Shown: positions 1-9,714 of the stretch, piece by piece | How positions within the stretch are numbered: position 1 is the stretch's first letter | Layout of the letters: each line of letters starts with the position of its first letter | Assembly: GCF_009930815.1 (NCBI RefSeq) | Contig: NZ_CP022222.1 | Span: forward strand, 5,870,501-5,934,500 | Direction: 5' to 3' | DNA length: 64,000 nt | DNA from: Bradyrhizobium sp. CCBAU 051011 | GTDB taxonomy: Bacteria; Pseudomonadota; Alphaproteobacteria; Rhizobiales; Xanthobacteraceae | Notes under the pieces: model-generated | Databases searched by the model: none | The model's input: the letters and a program-made list of their open reading frames with translations, nothing else | What the model was told of the DNA's origin: nothing | Translations under genes and position numbers: made by a program

Positions 1-9
1 CGAAGCGAA

Positions 10-34
10 AACGCCTCGGCATGGCCGAGGCGTT
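10..34 (-). terminator. Terminator of the liv operon
   Basis: An 11-bp perfect inverted repeat (AACGCCTCGGC, loop ATG) lies just after the livK stop. Read on the minus strand it is followed by a short T-run, as expected for an intrinsic terminator. Confidence 0.75.
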
Positions 35-61
35 GATCTTTTCATCCGATCTCCGAGGGGA

Positions 62-1180
62 TCAGGAGCCCTTCGGATTGATCTCGGTGTAGTTGCCCTT
101 TGCGTCCCACTTGTAGACGACGTAGTCGATCACCTTGATGTCGCCCTTGGCGTCGAAGCCCAGCTTGCCGAGCACGGTGTCCCATTCGCCGGCCTTGATG
201 GTCTCCATCACCTTCTTCGGATCGGTGGTCTTCGCCTTCGCCACTGCCTGTGACCAGACCTGCATCGTGGCGTAGGTGTAGAGGGTGTAGCCTTCGGGAT
301 CGATATTCTTGGCCTTGAACTTCTCGACGATCGCTTTCGCGGTCGTCTTGTTGCGCGGATCGGGACCGAAGGTGAACAGCGTGCCTTCGGCGGCCGGACC
401 CGTGATCGAGGCGAATTCCTTGTCGTTCAGGGCGTCGCCCGCCATCAACACCGTCTTGAGGCCCTGATCGCGCATCTGGCGCAGGATCAAGCCTGCTTCC
501 TGATGATAGCCGCCGACGAAGACCAGATCGACGTTGTCGCGCTTCAGGCGGGACACGATCGAGTTAAAATCCTTGTCGCCCTTGTTGTAGGATTCGAACA
601 TCTTCTCGGTGACGCCGGCCTTGTTGAGCGCTTTCTTGGTTTCGTCGGCGAGGCCTTTGCCGTAGGTGGTCTTGTCGTTGAGGATGGCGACGTTCTTGCC
701 CTTGTAGTTCTTGACGATGTAGTCGGCGGCAACCAGGCCCTGCTGGTCGTCGCGGCCGCAGACGCGCGCCACGTTCCAGAGCTTGCGCTCAGTGAACAGC
801 GGGTTGGTCGAGGCCGGCGTGATCTGCAGAACGTTGCCGTCAGCGTAAGCTTCCGACGCCGGGATCGACGAGGACGAGCAGAAGTGACCGGCAACGAACG
901 GGATCTTGGCGCTGGCAAACTTTTCCGCCACCGAGCGCGCCTGCTTGGGATCGCAGGCATCGTCGCCGACCTGTAGCGCCAGCTTCTTGCCGAGCACGCC
1001 GCCGGCGGCGTTGATGTCGGCCACCGCCTGTTCGGCGCCGTTCTTCATCTGCCGACCGAACGCGGATTCGCCGCCCGTCATCGGGCCCGCCACTGCGATG
1101 GAGATGTCCTGCGCCAGCGCGGTGGTCGACAGCGCCAATGATGCGCCCAATGCCAGGCCGATGAGTTTCAATGATTTCAT
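62..1180 (-). CDS. livK: Branched-chain amino-acid ABC transporter substrate-binding protein
   Basis: This is the periplasmic binding protein that should deliver branched-chain amino acids or related ligands to the LivHMGF importer. I chose the start at 1180 (372 residues) because it is preceded by AGGA and opens with a clean Sec signal peptide: a charged n-region, a hydrophobic core and an ALA-Q cleavage site near residue 23. A further upstream ATG at 1249 would add a non-signal extension. The rest reads as a type I periplasmic fold (IAVAGPMTGGESAFGRQ near the mature N-terminus). It is the last gene of the operon, 168 nt after livF, and is followed by a terminator. The actual ligand cannot be read from sequence. 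Confidence 0.93.
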   Translation of the reverse strand: MKSLKLIGLALGASLALSTTALAQDISIAVAGPMTGGESAFGRQMKNGAEQAVADINAAGGVLGKKLALQVGDDACDPKQARSVAEKFASAKIPFVAGHFCSSSSIPASEAYADGNVLQITPASTNPLFTERKLWNVARVCGRDDQQGLVAADYIVKNYKGKNVAILNDKTTYGKGLADETKKALNKAGVTEKMFESYNKGDKDFNSIVSRLKRDNVDLVFVGGYHQEAGLILRQMRDQGLKTVLMAGDALNDKEFASITGPAAEGTLFTFGPDPRNKTTAKAIVEKFKAKNIDPEGYTLYTYATMQVWSQAVAKAKTTDPKKVMETIKAGEWDTVLGKLGFDAKGDIKVIDYVVYKWDAKGNYTEINPKGS

Positions 1181-1348
1181 GAGGTATCCTCGCGGGTTGC
1201 TCGATTTCCGGGATACACCCGGCGGGCCGGGTGCGAAAACCGCGTCCATTGTCGGCTGATTTTACCGCGAAGTCATCGGCAATTTTCGGGCAAACCCGCC
1301 GTCCCATCGCAGCATCTTGCCGCATCGGGCGCCAGGGTTGGCGGAACG

Positions 1349-2083
1349 TTACTCTCGCCGGCCGCCTTCCAGATAGGCGGCGCGGATTTCCGGGCGCTGC
1401 AGCAATTCGCTGCCGGTTCCGGAGAGCGTAATCAGGCCGTTGACCATGACATAGCCACGATGGGCCAGTTTCAGCGCGTGGTTGGCGTTCTGTTCGACGA
1501 TCAGAACGGTCAGGCCGTCCTGCCGGTTCAGGGTCCTTATCGCATCGAAAATCTGCCGCGCGATCAGGGGGGCCAGTCCCAGCGACGGCTCGTCCAGCAT
1601 CAACAGGCGAGGGCGGCTCATCAGGGCCCGGCCGATCGCCAGCATCTGCTGCTCGCCGCCGGACAAGGTGCCGCCGCGCTGGGTCATGCGTTCCTTGAGC
1701 CGCGGGAACAGCGCGAACACGCGCTCCAGGCTGATCGCCCGGTCGGACTCGCTGCTGTCGGTCGCGTCGGCGCCCATCTGCAGGTTTTCCGCCACGCTCA
1801 TGCGCGGGAAGATGCGCCGGCCCTCCGGGGATTGCGCGATGCGCAGCCGCGCAATGTCATGCGTCGGCACGCCAGTGATGTCCTGGCCGTCGAATTCGAT
1901 GCGGCCGGAGCGGGCGCGGGGCCGGCCGAAAATCGTCATCATCAGCGTCGACTTGCCGGCGCCGTTGGCGCCGATCAAAGCGACGATTTCGCCGGCATTG
2001 ATATCGAGATCGACGCCCTTCAGCGCCTCGATCTTGCCGTAGGCCGCGCGCAGCGAGCGGATCGCGAGCAGGGGAGTCGTCAT
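1349..2083 (-). CDS. livF: Branched-chain amino-acid ABC transporter ATP-binding protein LivF
   Basis: This is one of the two cytoplasmic ATPases of the liv importer, 244 residues, full length for LivF. Walker A (GANGAGKST) is at residues 38-46, the signature LSGGEQQ at 140-146 and Walker B (LLMLDEPSLGL) at 160-170. The ATG overlaps the stop of the upstream DUF559 gene by four bases, so the two are probably translationally coupled. It should pair with LivG to drive the LivH-LivM channel. Confidence 0.95.
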   Translation of the reverse strand: MTTPLLAIRSLRAAYGKIEALKGVDLDINAGEIVALIGANGAGKSTLMMTIFGRPRARSGRIEFDGQDITGVPTHDIARLRIAQSPEGRRIFPRMSVAENLQMGADATDSSESDRAISLERVFALFPRLKERMTQRGGTLSGGEQQMLAIGRALMSRPRLLMLDEPSLGLAPLIARQIFDAIRTLNRQDGLTVLIVEQNANHALKLAHRGYVMVNGLITLSGTGSELLQRPEIRAAYLEGGRRE

Positions 2084-2505
2084 GGCTCGCCCCCTTTGCC
2101 GTCGGGCGTGAATGCTTCGATTCTCCCTCCCCCTGAAAGGGAGAGGGTTGGGGTGGGGGTTGTCGCCGCTTGCGCAAGCCTCTCGGTGTGCGCGAGCAGG
2201 TCGCTGAGCACGCCCTCAAGATTCAACAGGACATCATTGTTCCAGTAGCGGACGACCGTGACGCCCTTCTCGGCAAGCCAATGCGTTCGGCGATCGTCGG
2301 ATTCCTTCGTTAGTTCGGCATGCTGTCCGCCGTCCACCTCGACGGCCAGGCGAAGTGGTGCACAATAAAAATCGACTATGAACGGACCGATGGGATGCTG
2401 CTTTCTGAAAGAAAGACCGTTGAGCTGAGCGCGGCGCAGCGCACGCCATAACTTAGTTTCGGCGTCGGTCATGTTTGCGCGGAGATTTCGTGCGCGCGCG
2501 GTCAC
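2080..2505 (-). CDS. DUF559 (endonuclease-like) protein inside the liv operon
   Basis: This 141-residue reading frame matches the small DUF559 family, a putative PD-(D/E)XK nuclease-like fold related to very short patch repair endonucleases. Visible hallmarks are the N-terminal ARxLRxxMTDAExxLW motif, the segment FRKQHPIGPFIVDFYC and the acidic strand VEVDGGQH, followed by RYWNNDVL. The start is uncertain. I chose GTG at 2505 because the conserved N-terminal motif begins before the ATG at 2472; neither has a good ribosome binding site. It overlaps livF by four bases and lies 92 nt after livG. Palindromic C-rich repeats lie just upstream and inside its 3-prime end, suggesting arrival as a cassette. 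The cellular role of DUF559 proteins is not established. Confidence 0.8.
   Translation of the reverse strand: MTARARNLRANMTDAETKLWRALRRAQLNGLSFRKQHPIGPFIVDFYCAPLRLAVEVDGGQHAELTKESDDRRTHWLAEKGVTVVRYWNNDVLLNLEGVLSDLLAHTERLAQAATTPTPTLSLSGGGRIEAFTPDGKGGEP
2122..2160. repeat. Palindromic C-rich/G-rich repeat inside the DUF559 3-prime end
   Basis: CTCCC...CCCTGAAAGGGAGAG forms a hairpin, followed by a G-rich tract. It resembles short repeats scattered in alphaproteobacterial genomes and here encodes the low-complexity C-terminus of the DUF559 protein. Confidence 0.5.
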
Positions 2506-2529
2506 AGCTTTCGTGCGGGAAAAGCGTGA

Positions 2530-2582
2530 CCCCCACCCGCCCGCTTCGCGGTCGACCTCCCCCTTGCAGGGGGAGGTGGGTT
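2530..2582. repeat. Palindromic repeat between livG and the DUF559 gene
   Basis: CCTCCCCCTTGCAGGGGGAGG is an almost perfect hairpin preceded by a GGTCGACC palindrome and a C-rich tract. It is the counterpart of the repeat at 2122-2160 on the other side of the DUF559 gene. Confidence 0.55.
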
Positions 2583-2597
2583 TATCGCCGGCCGCGC

Positions 2598-3427
<830 letters not shown>

Positions 3428-3431
<4 letters not shown>

Positions 3432-4747
3432 CCGTGGCCCTCCTTGACGAGGTCGGACGAGATCGCTTCCTTTCGCGTGAGGAACACGGTCGGCGCGCGA
3501 TGGCCGATCAGGCCGCGCGGCCGCCAGATCATCAGCAGCACCATCGCCATGCCGAACACCAGCATGCGGTACTGGTCGAGCCCGCGGAACAGCTCGAAGC
3601 CGCCGATCATGGCGAGCGCAGCGAGCGCTACGCCGAGCTGCGAGCCCATGCCGCCCAGCACCACGATCGCCAGCACCAGCGCCGATTCATGGAAGGTGAA
3701 GGATTCCGGGCTGATGAAGCCCTGCCGTGTCGCGAAGAACGCGCCAGCAAAACCGCCGAACATCGCCCCCGTTGCAAACGCCGTCAGCTTGGTCGTGGTC
3801 GTATTGATGCCGAGCGCGCGGCAGGCGACCTCGTCCTCGCGCAGCGCCTCCCAGGCGCGGCCGAGGGGAAGGCGGCGCAGCCGGATCGTGACCCAGTTGG
3901 TGAGCAGCGCCAGCGCCAGGATAATGTAAAACAGAAATACGATGCGGTGGGTCGGCGAGAATTCGATGCCGAGCAGGGCCGCAAGCCCGTCGTCAGCAGG
4001 CGTGAGCGGGATGCCGAACAGGGTTGGCCTCGGAATGCCGGTGACGCCGTTCGGCCCGCCGGTTACGCTCTGCCAGTTGATCAGGACGAGGCGGATGATC
4101 TCGCCGAAGGCCAGCGTGACGATCGCGAGATAGTCGCCGCGCAGCCGCAGCACGGGAAAGCCGAGCAGCACTCCCCAGAACGCGGCGAGAATGCCGGCGA
4201 GCGGCAGGCAGATCCAGAACGACAGTCCGAAATTGGTGGCAAGCAGGGCATAGGAATAGGCGCCCACCGCGTAGAACGCGACATAGCCGAGGTCGAGCAG
4301 GCCGGCGAGGCCGACGACAACGTTCAGCCCCCATCCAAGCATGACGTAGGTCAGCACAAGGATGGCGAGGTCGAGAATGTAGCGCTCGTTGTAGAACAGC
4401 ACCGGTACCAGGAAGGTGAACACCAGCAGCACCGGGGCGACCAGGCGTCCGGCAAGCGACAGCGCGCTCCGCACCGGAGCGGGGACCACCCTGATCGTTT
4501 CGACCGGCCCCCACCATTGCCGCAGCAGCTCGATGAGGATGCTGCCGCCGAACACGGCCGCCACCATGGCGGCTAGGTCGCCAAAGCGCGTCCAGTAGGT
4601 CAGTTGCCCGTCCGGTCCCGCTTCGGTGCGCACGCCGATCATCAGCGAAAACAGCACCAGCGCCACCAGTGCGCTGATCAGCGACTTCTTGAGGATGAAA
4701 GCGGCGCCCGGAGCGCGCGAGGTTTGGACGGCGGGGTTTGCGCTCAC
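3428..4747 (-). CDS. livM: Branched-chain amino-acid ABC transporter permease LivM
   Basis: This is an inner-membrane permease of the liv importer, 439 residues from the chosen GTG at 4747, which lies 11 nt after the livH stop. The frame is open further upstream, but that part overlaps livH and looks like antisense coding. The protein has an N-terminal extra membrane segment (about residues 22-40), then a standard LivM core with the EAA-like stretch LREDEVACRALGINTTTTK. It partners LivH to form the channel. Confidence 0.9.
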
Positions 4748-4758
4748 GCGGCGGCCCG

Positions 4759-5676
4759 TCAGACTTTTTCGACTTCGGGCCGGCCGAGCAGGCCGGTCGG
4801 AAGGAAGATCAGGACCACGATCAGGATCGAGAACGCGGCGACGTCCTTGTATTCGACCGAGAAATAGGCCGACCACAGCGTCTCGATCAGGCCGATCAGG
4901 AGCCCGCCGAGCATCGCGCCGGGCAGCGAGCCGATGCCGCCGAGCACAGCCGCGGTGAACGCCTTGATGCCGGCGACGAAGCCCATGAAGAAATCGACCA
5001 GGCCGTAATAGAGCAGGTACATCATGCCGGCGACGGCGGCGAGCGCGGCGCCGATCACGAAGGTCATGGAGATGGTGCGGTCGACGTCGACGCCGAGCAG
5101 CGAGGCCATGGTCTGGTCCTGCTCGCAGGCGCGCATGTCGCGGCCGAGCCGCGTGCTCGACACCAGCCAGGTGAACAGTGCGAGCAGCACCACGGTGGTG
5201 ACGACGACGATGATCTGGATGTTGGAAAGCTGCACGACAAAGCCTTCAGCGCCCTCGTGCAGCGTATAGCCGCCGGTGATGATCGGCGGCACCGGTTTGA
5301 CGCGGGCGCCCTGGGCGACCTGCGAATAATTGGTCAGCACGAATGACATACCGATGGCGGAGAGCATCGGCGCCAGGCGGAACGAGTGCCGCAGCGGCCG
5401 GTAGGCGATGCGCTCGACCGTCCAGCCATAGAGCGCGGTGATCGCCATCGACACCAGCAACACGACGAGGAGGATCAGCGGGATGGCGGTGAGGCCGAAC
5501 GAGACCAGGATCAGGAAGGTGATCAGGGCGATGAAGCCGCCGATCATGAAAATATCGCCATGGGCGAAATTGATCATGCCGACGATGCCGTAGACCATGG
5601 TGTAGCCGATGGCGATCAGGCCGTAGATCGAGCCGAGCACGAGGCCGTTGATGAGTTGCTGGGCGAAGTAATCCAT
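4759..5676 (-). CDS. livH: Branched-chain amino-acid ABC transporter permease LivH
   Basis: This is the first gene of the liv operon, 305 residues with about eight predicted membrane helices. The N-terminal run LINGLVLGSIYGLIAIGYTM followed by MINFAHGDIFM is diagnostic for LivH. The cytoplasmic EAA-like loop (LGRDMRACEQDQTMASLLGV) contacts the ATPases in this family. The ribosome binding site is weak. Confidence 0.95.
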   Translation of the reverse strand: MDYFAQQLINGLVLGSIYGLIAIGYTMVYGIVGMINFAHGDIFMIGGFIALITFLILVSFGLTAIPLILLVVLLVSMAITALYGWTVERIAYRPLRHSFRLAPMLSAIGMSFVLTNYSQVAQGARVKPVPPIITGGYTLHEGAEGFVVQLSNIQIIVVVTTVVLLALFTWLVSSTRLGRDMRACEQDQTMASLLGVDVDRTISMTFVIGAALAAVAGMMYLLYYGLVDFFMGFVAGIKAFTAAVLGGIGSLPGAMLGGLLIGLIETLWSAYFSVEYKDVAAFSILIVVLIFLPTGLLGRPEVEKV

Positions 5677-5875
5677 GCGCTGCCGTTTTTTGTATGAGGA
5701 CGCGGCGAGAGCTCCGGCAGCCCATGACGACGCGTCGTGTCGTTTTCTAACAGGTGGGAACCGGCGGCGGCAACAGCGCCGGGTGCGGCTTAATTGGCTT
5801 GTACAGAGCTAGTTTTTGCGCAGCGGTTCCCCCGTCACAGTCCGGACACGGCTTTGCCTTCCGATGATCGCAACC

Positions 5876-5889
5876 GGAACTGCTGTTCC
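5876..5889. promoter_or_regulatory. Perfect inverted repeat GGAAC-N4-GTTCC
   Basis: GGAACTGCTGTTCC lies between livH and the divergent small gene at 5953, about 64 nt before the latter. It could be an operator for either; no factor can be named. GGAAC also resembles a general-stress -35 half, but no matching -10 CGTT was found at 16-17 nt. Confidence 0.3.
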
Positions 5890-5952
5890 GCAGCAACCAA
5901 TGCCGCGCCCCTCCGTTGATTCGGGCTACGTCTAAACAACGGAGATCCCTCG

Positions 5953-6114
5953 ATGAACAAGATGAACCAGAACCCGGGTCAGCAGAACCAGAATCCGGGT
6001 CAGAAGCCTGGACAGCAGCAGCAGGGTAGCGGTCAGAAGCCGGGCCAGCAGCAGCAGGATCCGGGACGTCAGGGACAGAACCCTGGTCAGGGAAACCCCG
6101 GCCAGGACCGCTAG
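5953..6114 (+). CDS. Small PGQ-repeat, Gln/Gly/Pro/Asn-rich protein
   Basis: A 53-residue gene with GGAG about nine bases before the ATG and a strong terminator 27 nt after the stop, so it looks like a stand-alone expressed unit. The protein is almost entirely repeats of NPGQ, KPGQQQQ and PGRQGQ. It has no hydrophobic segment, no Cys, and is predicted to be disordered. I do not recognise a named family. Its composition is like hydrophilin-type stress proteins, but that is only an analogy. It is too short and repetitive for routine gene callers. Confidence 0.75.
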   Translation: MNKMNQNPGQQNQNPGQKPGQQQQGSGQKPGQQQQDPGRQGQNPGQGNPGQDR

Positions 6115-6141
6115 CCGGACTGGTTGGTTAGACTAAAGAAG

Positions 6142-6170
6142 GTCCCGCCGCGAGGCGGGACTTTTCTTTT
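6142..6170 (+). terminator. Intrinsic terminator of the PGQ-repeat gene
   Basis: An 8-bp G+C stem (GTCCCGCC / GGCGGGAC, loop GCGA) is followed by TTTTCTTTT. Confidence 0.9.
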
Positions 6171-6335
6171 ATGTGCGCTTCAGCCGTGATCGGGACGCGG
6201 GTGCAGGAGGTGACAAGCGGGGTCGGGGCATTAAGGTAAACAAATGGTTTAAATTGCCGCTCGCGATCGATGGGCGTTACGTCGCCCGCTAAACCGGCGC
6301 CTTCCACCGGGCCGGCGGAGCAAGCGGGAAGCGAC

Positions 6336-6839
6336 ATGGCTGGAAACTGGCGGATCAGCTCATTCAACGGCGTGCTGCTGGCGGCCTATTTCATTCCGGT
6401 CTGGACCAGCACGGCCTCCAACATCATGGTTTCGCCGATCCATGGTCTCTACCAGCGGCCGAATATTTCGCTGGCGCTGTTCGTCAGCGATCATCTGCAA
6501 CTCTCCGGCCTTTCCACTGTCCGCGTCGCCTGGCTGCTGGCGCTGGGGCGCATGACCGTGGTGGCGTTCCTTGCGGCGTTTCTGGTCTTCATCAGCCGCG
6601 CGTCGATCCGAAGAAGCGGCGGCTGTGACGAAGCGCTCGGCATTGCGCTCGCGCTCGGCAGCGTGATGAGTTTTGCCGGCGTGGTGATGGCCTCGCAGGT
6701 CGGCGAGACCGCGGCGCTGCGGCTGCATGCAGCCGAGCTGATGATGATGCTTGGTACCATTATCGTCATGCTGGTCGAGCGGCCGGCGCAGCCGCAGGCT
6801 GAGGCGGCGCCGGGCCAGCTAAGCCTTCAGCAAACCTAG
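6336..6839 (+). CDS. Hypothetical four-helix membrane protein
   Basis: A 167-residue protein starting at the ATG with GGGAA upstream; an earlier in-frame ATG at 6270 would add a Pro-rich non-membrane extension. About four hydrophobic segments are visible: near residues 10-28, 67-88, 103-123 and 133-147. No catalytic motif is apparent. I do not recognise the family. The 3-prime end overlaps the convergent pcaC by 21 nt. Confidence 0.7.
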   Translation: MAGNWRISSFNGVLLAAYFIPVWTSTASNIMVSPIHGLYQRPNISLALFVSDHLQLSGLSTVRVAWLLALGRMTVVAFLAAFLVFISRASIRRSGGCDEALGIALALGSVMSFAGVVMASQVGETAALRLHAAELMMMLGTIIVMLVERPAQPQAEAAPGQLSLQQT

Positions 6840-7211
6840 CTCCGCGATGATCGCGCCGGCTTCCTTCACGGCGTGGTTGGCCGCCGGCACGCCGCAATAG
6901 ATCGCCTGCTGCAGCAATATTTCCTTGATGTCGTCGGGCGTGAAGCCGCCTTCGCTAAGTGCTGCGCGCACATGCAGGCGGAATTCATCCCATTGTCCCA
7001 GCGCCACCATGGTGCCGATGACGAGCACCCGGCGGGTGCGGTGGTCGAAATGCGGCCGGGTCCAGATATCGCCCCAGGCATAGCGGGTGATCAGGTCCTG
7101 GAAATCGGTATTGAACGCGTTGCGGTTCTTGATCGACTTGTCGACCCACTCGTTGCCGAGCACCTTGCGGCGCTGAGCCATGCCGTCGTCGCGGCGTTGG
7201 TTGTCGTCCAT
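6819..7211 (-). CDS. pcaC: 4-carboxymuconolactone decarboxylase
   Basis: PcaC decarboxylates 4-carboxymuconolactone to 3-oxoadipate enol-lactone in the protocatechuate branch of the beta-ketoadipate pathway. The protein is 130 residues, normal for the family. Conserved features include WTRPHFDHRTR near residue 50, the helix LGQWDEFRLH with His80, and YCGVPAANHA near 105. I chose the ATG at 7211 because GGGAGG sits five bases upstream; an ATG at 7232 lies in a repeat. It is the last gene of pcaB-pcaD-pcaC. Confidence 0.92.
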   Translation of the reverse strand: MDDNQRRDDGMAQRRKVLGNEWVDKSIKNRNAFNTDFQDLITRYAWGDIWTRPHFDHRTRRVLVIGTMVALGQWDEFRLHVRAALSEGGFTPDDIKEILLQQAIYCGVPAANHAVKEAGAIIAELGLLKA

Positions 7212-7227
7212 TGTACCTCCCAGAGTC

Positions 7228-7307
7228 GTCATTCCGGGGCGATGCGCAGCATCGAACCCGGAATCTCGAGATTCCGGGTTCGCCTCTTCGAGGCGCCCCG
7301 GAATGAC
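7228..7307. repeat. Dispersed palindromic repeat, family A, copy 1
   Basis: The ends GTCATTCCGGGGCG and CGCCCCGGAATGAC are exact inverted repeats, with an internal GGAATCTCGAGATTCC palindrome. A close copy lies at 12633-12713. It sits between pcaD and pcaC. Confidence 0.85.
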
Positions 7308-7316
7308 GACGATCGT

Positions 7317-8099
7317 CTACCGTTGCGTCAAAAAACCGATCACTGCATCAGTGAAAGCGTGCGGCTGCTCGACGTTGGAAATATGCGCGGCGTCGAGCAG
7401 CGTCATGCTGGCGCCGGGAATCCGGCTGCGCATGAATTCGCCGTCCGCGACGGTCGTCGACATGTCGTGACGGCCGGCGATGATCAGCGTCGGGCTCTTG
7501 ATCTTGGGCAGCAGCTCGCGCTGGTCGAGCGTCGACAGCGCCTCGCAGCAGGCGATGTAGCCCTCGACCGGCGTCGTCAGCATCATCGCCTTCATGTTGG
7601 CCGCGATCTGCGGCTCGCGCTCGCGAAAATCCGCCGTCAGCCAGCCCGCCAGCACGGCATCGGCGACCGCGGCGATGCCGCCTTCCTTCACCGCCTTGAT
7701 GCGGTCGTTCCAGCGCGTCGGGTCCGGGTAATAGCAGGTGGTGTTGGCCAGGATGATCTTGCCGAACCTGTCAGGCGCGTTGGCCCCCAGCCATTGTCCG
7801 ACCATGCCGCCCATCGACAGGCCGCACCAATGCGCCTTCGCGATGTTGAGGTCGTCAAGGATCGCCAGCACGTCGCGGCCGAAGCGCTCCAGAGAGTAGG
7901 GGCCGGGCGGCACGCTCGACTTGCCATGGCCGCGGCGGTCGTAGCGGATGACGCGGAACACCTGCGTCAGCGCCTTCATCTGTGGCTCCCACATCTGCAT
8001 GGTCGAGCCCAGCGAATTCGACAGCATCAGCGTCGGTCCGCCGTCGCGGCCTTCGACGGATACGTTGAGCAGGCACCCGTCGGCGTCGATCATCGGCAT
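7317..8099 (-). CDS. pcaD: 3-oxoadipate enol-lactonase
   Basis: PcaD hydrolyses 3-oxoadipate enol-lactone to 3-oxoadipate. This is a 260-residue alpha/beta hydrolase. The nucleophile elbow GLSMGG places Ser95, Asp212 lies in AGRHDMST, and His239 lies in DAAHIS, giving a complete catalytic triad. AGGAAAAAA precedes the ATG at 8099; a second in-frame ATG lies two codons later. An upstream ATG at 8138 falls within a repeat and is rejected. Confidence 0.92.
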   Translation of the reverse strand: MPMIDADGCLLNVSVEGRDGGPTLMLSNSLGSTMQMWEPQMKALTQVFRVIRYDRRGHGKSSVPPGPYSLERFGRDVLAILDDLNIAKAHWCGLSMGGMVGQWLGANAPDRFGKIILANTTCYYPDPTRWNDRIKAVKEGGIAAVADAVLAGWLTADFREREPQIAANMKAMMLTTPVEGYIACCEALSTLDQRELLPKIKSPTLIIAGRHDMSTTVADGEFMRSRIPGASMTLLDAAHISNVEQPHAFTDAVIGFLTQR

Positions 8100-8112
8100 G
8101 GCTTTTTTCCTC

Positions 8113-8195
8113 GTCATGCGCGGGCTTGACCCGCGCATCCATCCAAGAAGAGTCCATTCAACGAGATGGATTGCCGGGTCAAGCCCGGCAATGAC
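8113..8195. repeat. Dispersed palindromic repeat, family B
   Basis: GTCATGCGCGGGCTTGACCC at the left and GGGTCAAGCCCGGCAATGAC at the right form an imperfect long palindrome between pcaB and pcaD. It shares the terminal GTCAT/ATGAC ends with families A and C. Confidence 0.8.
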
Positions 8196-8201
8196 ATCTG
8201 A

Positions 8202-9557
8202 TTACTTGTGGTCCAGCGAAGCGAGCAGGCGGTCGATCAGCGCCTGCGAGGCGCCCTGATAGGCCATCGGCTCGAACAGATCTGCAATTTTCTCGGCGCC
8301 GAGTTGTGCCGTGACTTTCGAGTCGTTCGTCAGCACGTCGCGCAGATGCTTGTTGTCCTTGACCGCCTTCTTGCTCGCGGCTTCGACCAGATGATGCGCG
8401 TCGATCTTGCCGATCTTTTCGGCGAGCGCCATCGCCACCGCTTCGGCCATGATCAGCCCGTCGGTCGCGTCGAGATTGGTGCGCATGCGCGCGGCGTCGA
8501 CTTCCAAACCTTCGGCGATATCGACGACCGCCGCCAGCGCGCCCGAGGTGACCAGCAGCAGGGTCGGCAGCGTCGGCCATTCGGCGTGCCAGGGACCGGC
8601 GCTGCGCTCGTGGTCCTGCACCTGCGCGGCAAAAATCGTTGCCGCGAGATTGGGCGCCATGGTCGCCGCGGCAAGCGCGCTGGCCGCCGCCACCGGGTTG
8701 CGCTTGTGCGGCATGGTGGAAGAGCCGCCGCGGCCTTCGCCCGACGGTTCGAAGGCTTCGCCGACATCGGTCTGCATCATCAGCGACACGTCGCGCGCGA
8801 TCTTGCCGCAGGTGCCGGCAAGAATTGCGACTACGCCGGCCGCTTCCGCGATGCGGTCGCGGTGGGTGTGCCAGGGCGCGTCGGGCAAAGGTAGCTTCAG
8901 TTCCTCGGCCAATCTTTCCGCAACCGCCAATCCCTTGTCGCCCAGCGCCGCAAGCGTGCCGGCGGCGCCGCCGAATTGCAGCGCCAGCGTCTCGCTGCGC
9001 AGACGCTTAAGCCGCAGCTTCGAGCGGTGCAATGCAGCGGCATATTCGGCGAGCTTCAGTCCGAACGGCATCGGCAGCGCATGCTGCAGCCAGGTGCGGG
9101 CGACCACGGGCGTGTTGCGGTGCTGACGTGCCAGCTTGGCAAAGCCAGCTATCGCGCGATCGATGTCGGCGAGCAGCGCGTCGATCGCGGCGCGAAGGCT
9201 GAGCATGGCGCCGGTATCGATGACGTCCTGGCTGGTCGCGCCCCAATGGACGTACCGCGCGGCGTCGGCATCGGCCTTGGCGACAACAGACGTCAGCGCC
9301 TTGACGAGCGGGATGGCGAGATTGCCGGATCTCGTTGCGGCATCAGCCAGCGCGGCAAGGTCGAATGATTCGGTTTTGCACGCATTCGTGATCGCACCTG
9401 CCGCACCCGACGGAATCACCCCAAGCGCGGCTTCGGCTCGGGCCAGCGCGGCCTCGAAATCCAGCATATTCTGCAGGCTTGCCACATCGTCGCAGACCGC
9501 GCGCATCGCGGCGCTCGACAACATTGGAGCCAGCAGGGGGGAAAGGGACGTACTCAT
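8202..9557 (-). CDS. pcaB: 3-carboxy-cis,cis-muconate cycloisomerase
   Basis: PcaB converts 3-carboxy-cis,cis-muconate to 4-carboxymuconolactone. The 451-residue protein belongs to the fumarase/aspartase superfamily: the signature GSSTMPHKRNP is at residues 278-288 and the HWGATSQDVIDT substrate loop at about 104-115. The ATG at 9557 fits family length; the frame is open 29 codons further. It is the first gene of the pca operon here. The ring-cleaving pcaGH genes and a pcaQ regulator are not in the window. Confidence 0.93.
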   Translation of the reverse strand: MSTSLSPLLAPMLSSAAMRAVCDDVASLQNMLDFEAALARAEAALGVIPSGAAGAITNACKTESFDLAALADAATRSGNLAIPLVKALTSVVAKADADAARYVHWGATSQDVIDTGAMLSLRAAIDALLADIDRAIAGFAKLARQHRNTPVVARTWLQHALPMPFGLKLAEYAAALHRSKLRLKRLRSETLALQFGGAAGTLAALGDKGLAVAERLAEELKLPLPDAPWHTHRDRIAEAAGVVAILAGTCGKIARDVSLMMQTDVGEAFEPSGEGRGGSSTMPHKRNPVAAASALAAATMAPNLAATIFAAQVQDHERSAGPWHAEWPTLPTLLLVTSGALAAVVDIAEGLEVDAARMRTNLDATDGLIMAEAVAMALAEKIGKIDAHHLVEAASKKAVKDNKHLRDVLTNDSKVTAQLGAEKIADLFEPMAYQGASQALIDRLLASLDHK

Positions 9558-9714
9558 CTCTATGCGACCTAACCATCCCGGCCTGTCAAAGCCAATGCCC
9601 TTGTCGCCAAGCACTTGTTGCACGTGCGAAGATGCATCGCTCATCGCCCTTCCTTTTGGCCCGGGCGTGCTTTACTTGGGGGAGAACAGTTGAAGCGATC
9701 CAGGAGGCACCCCC

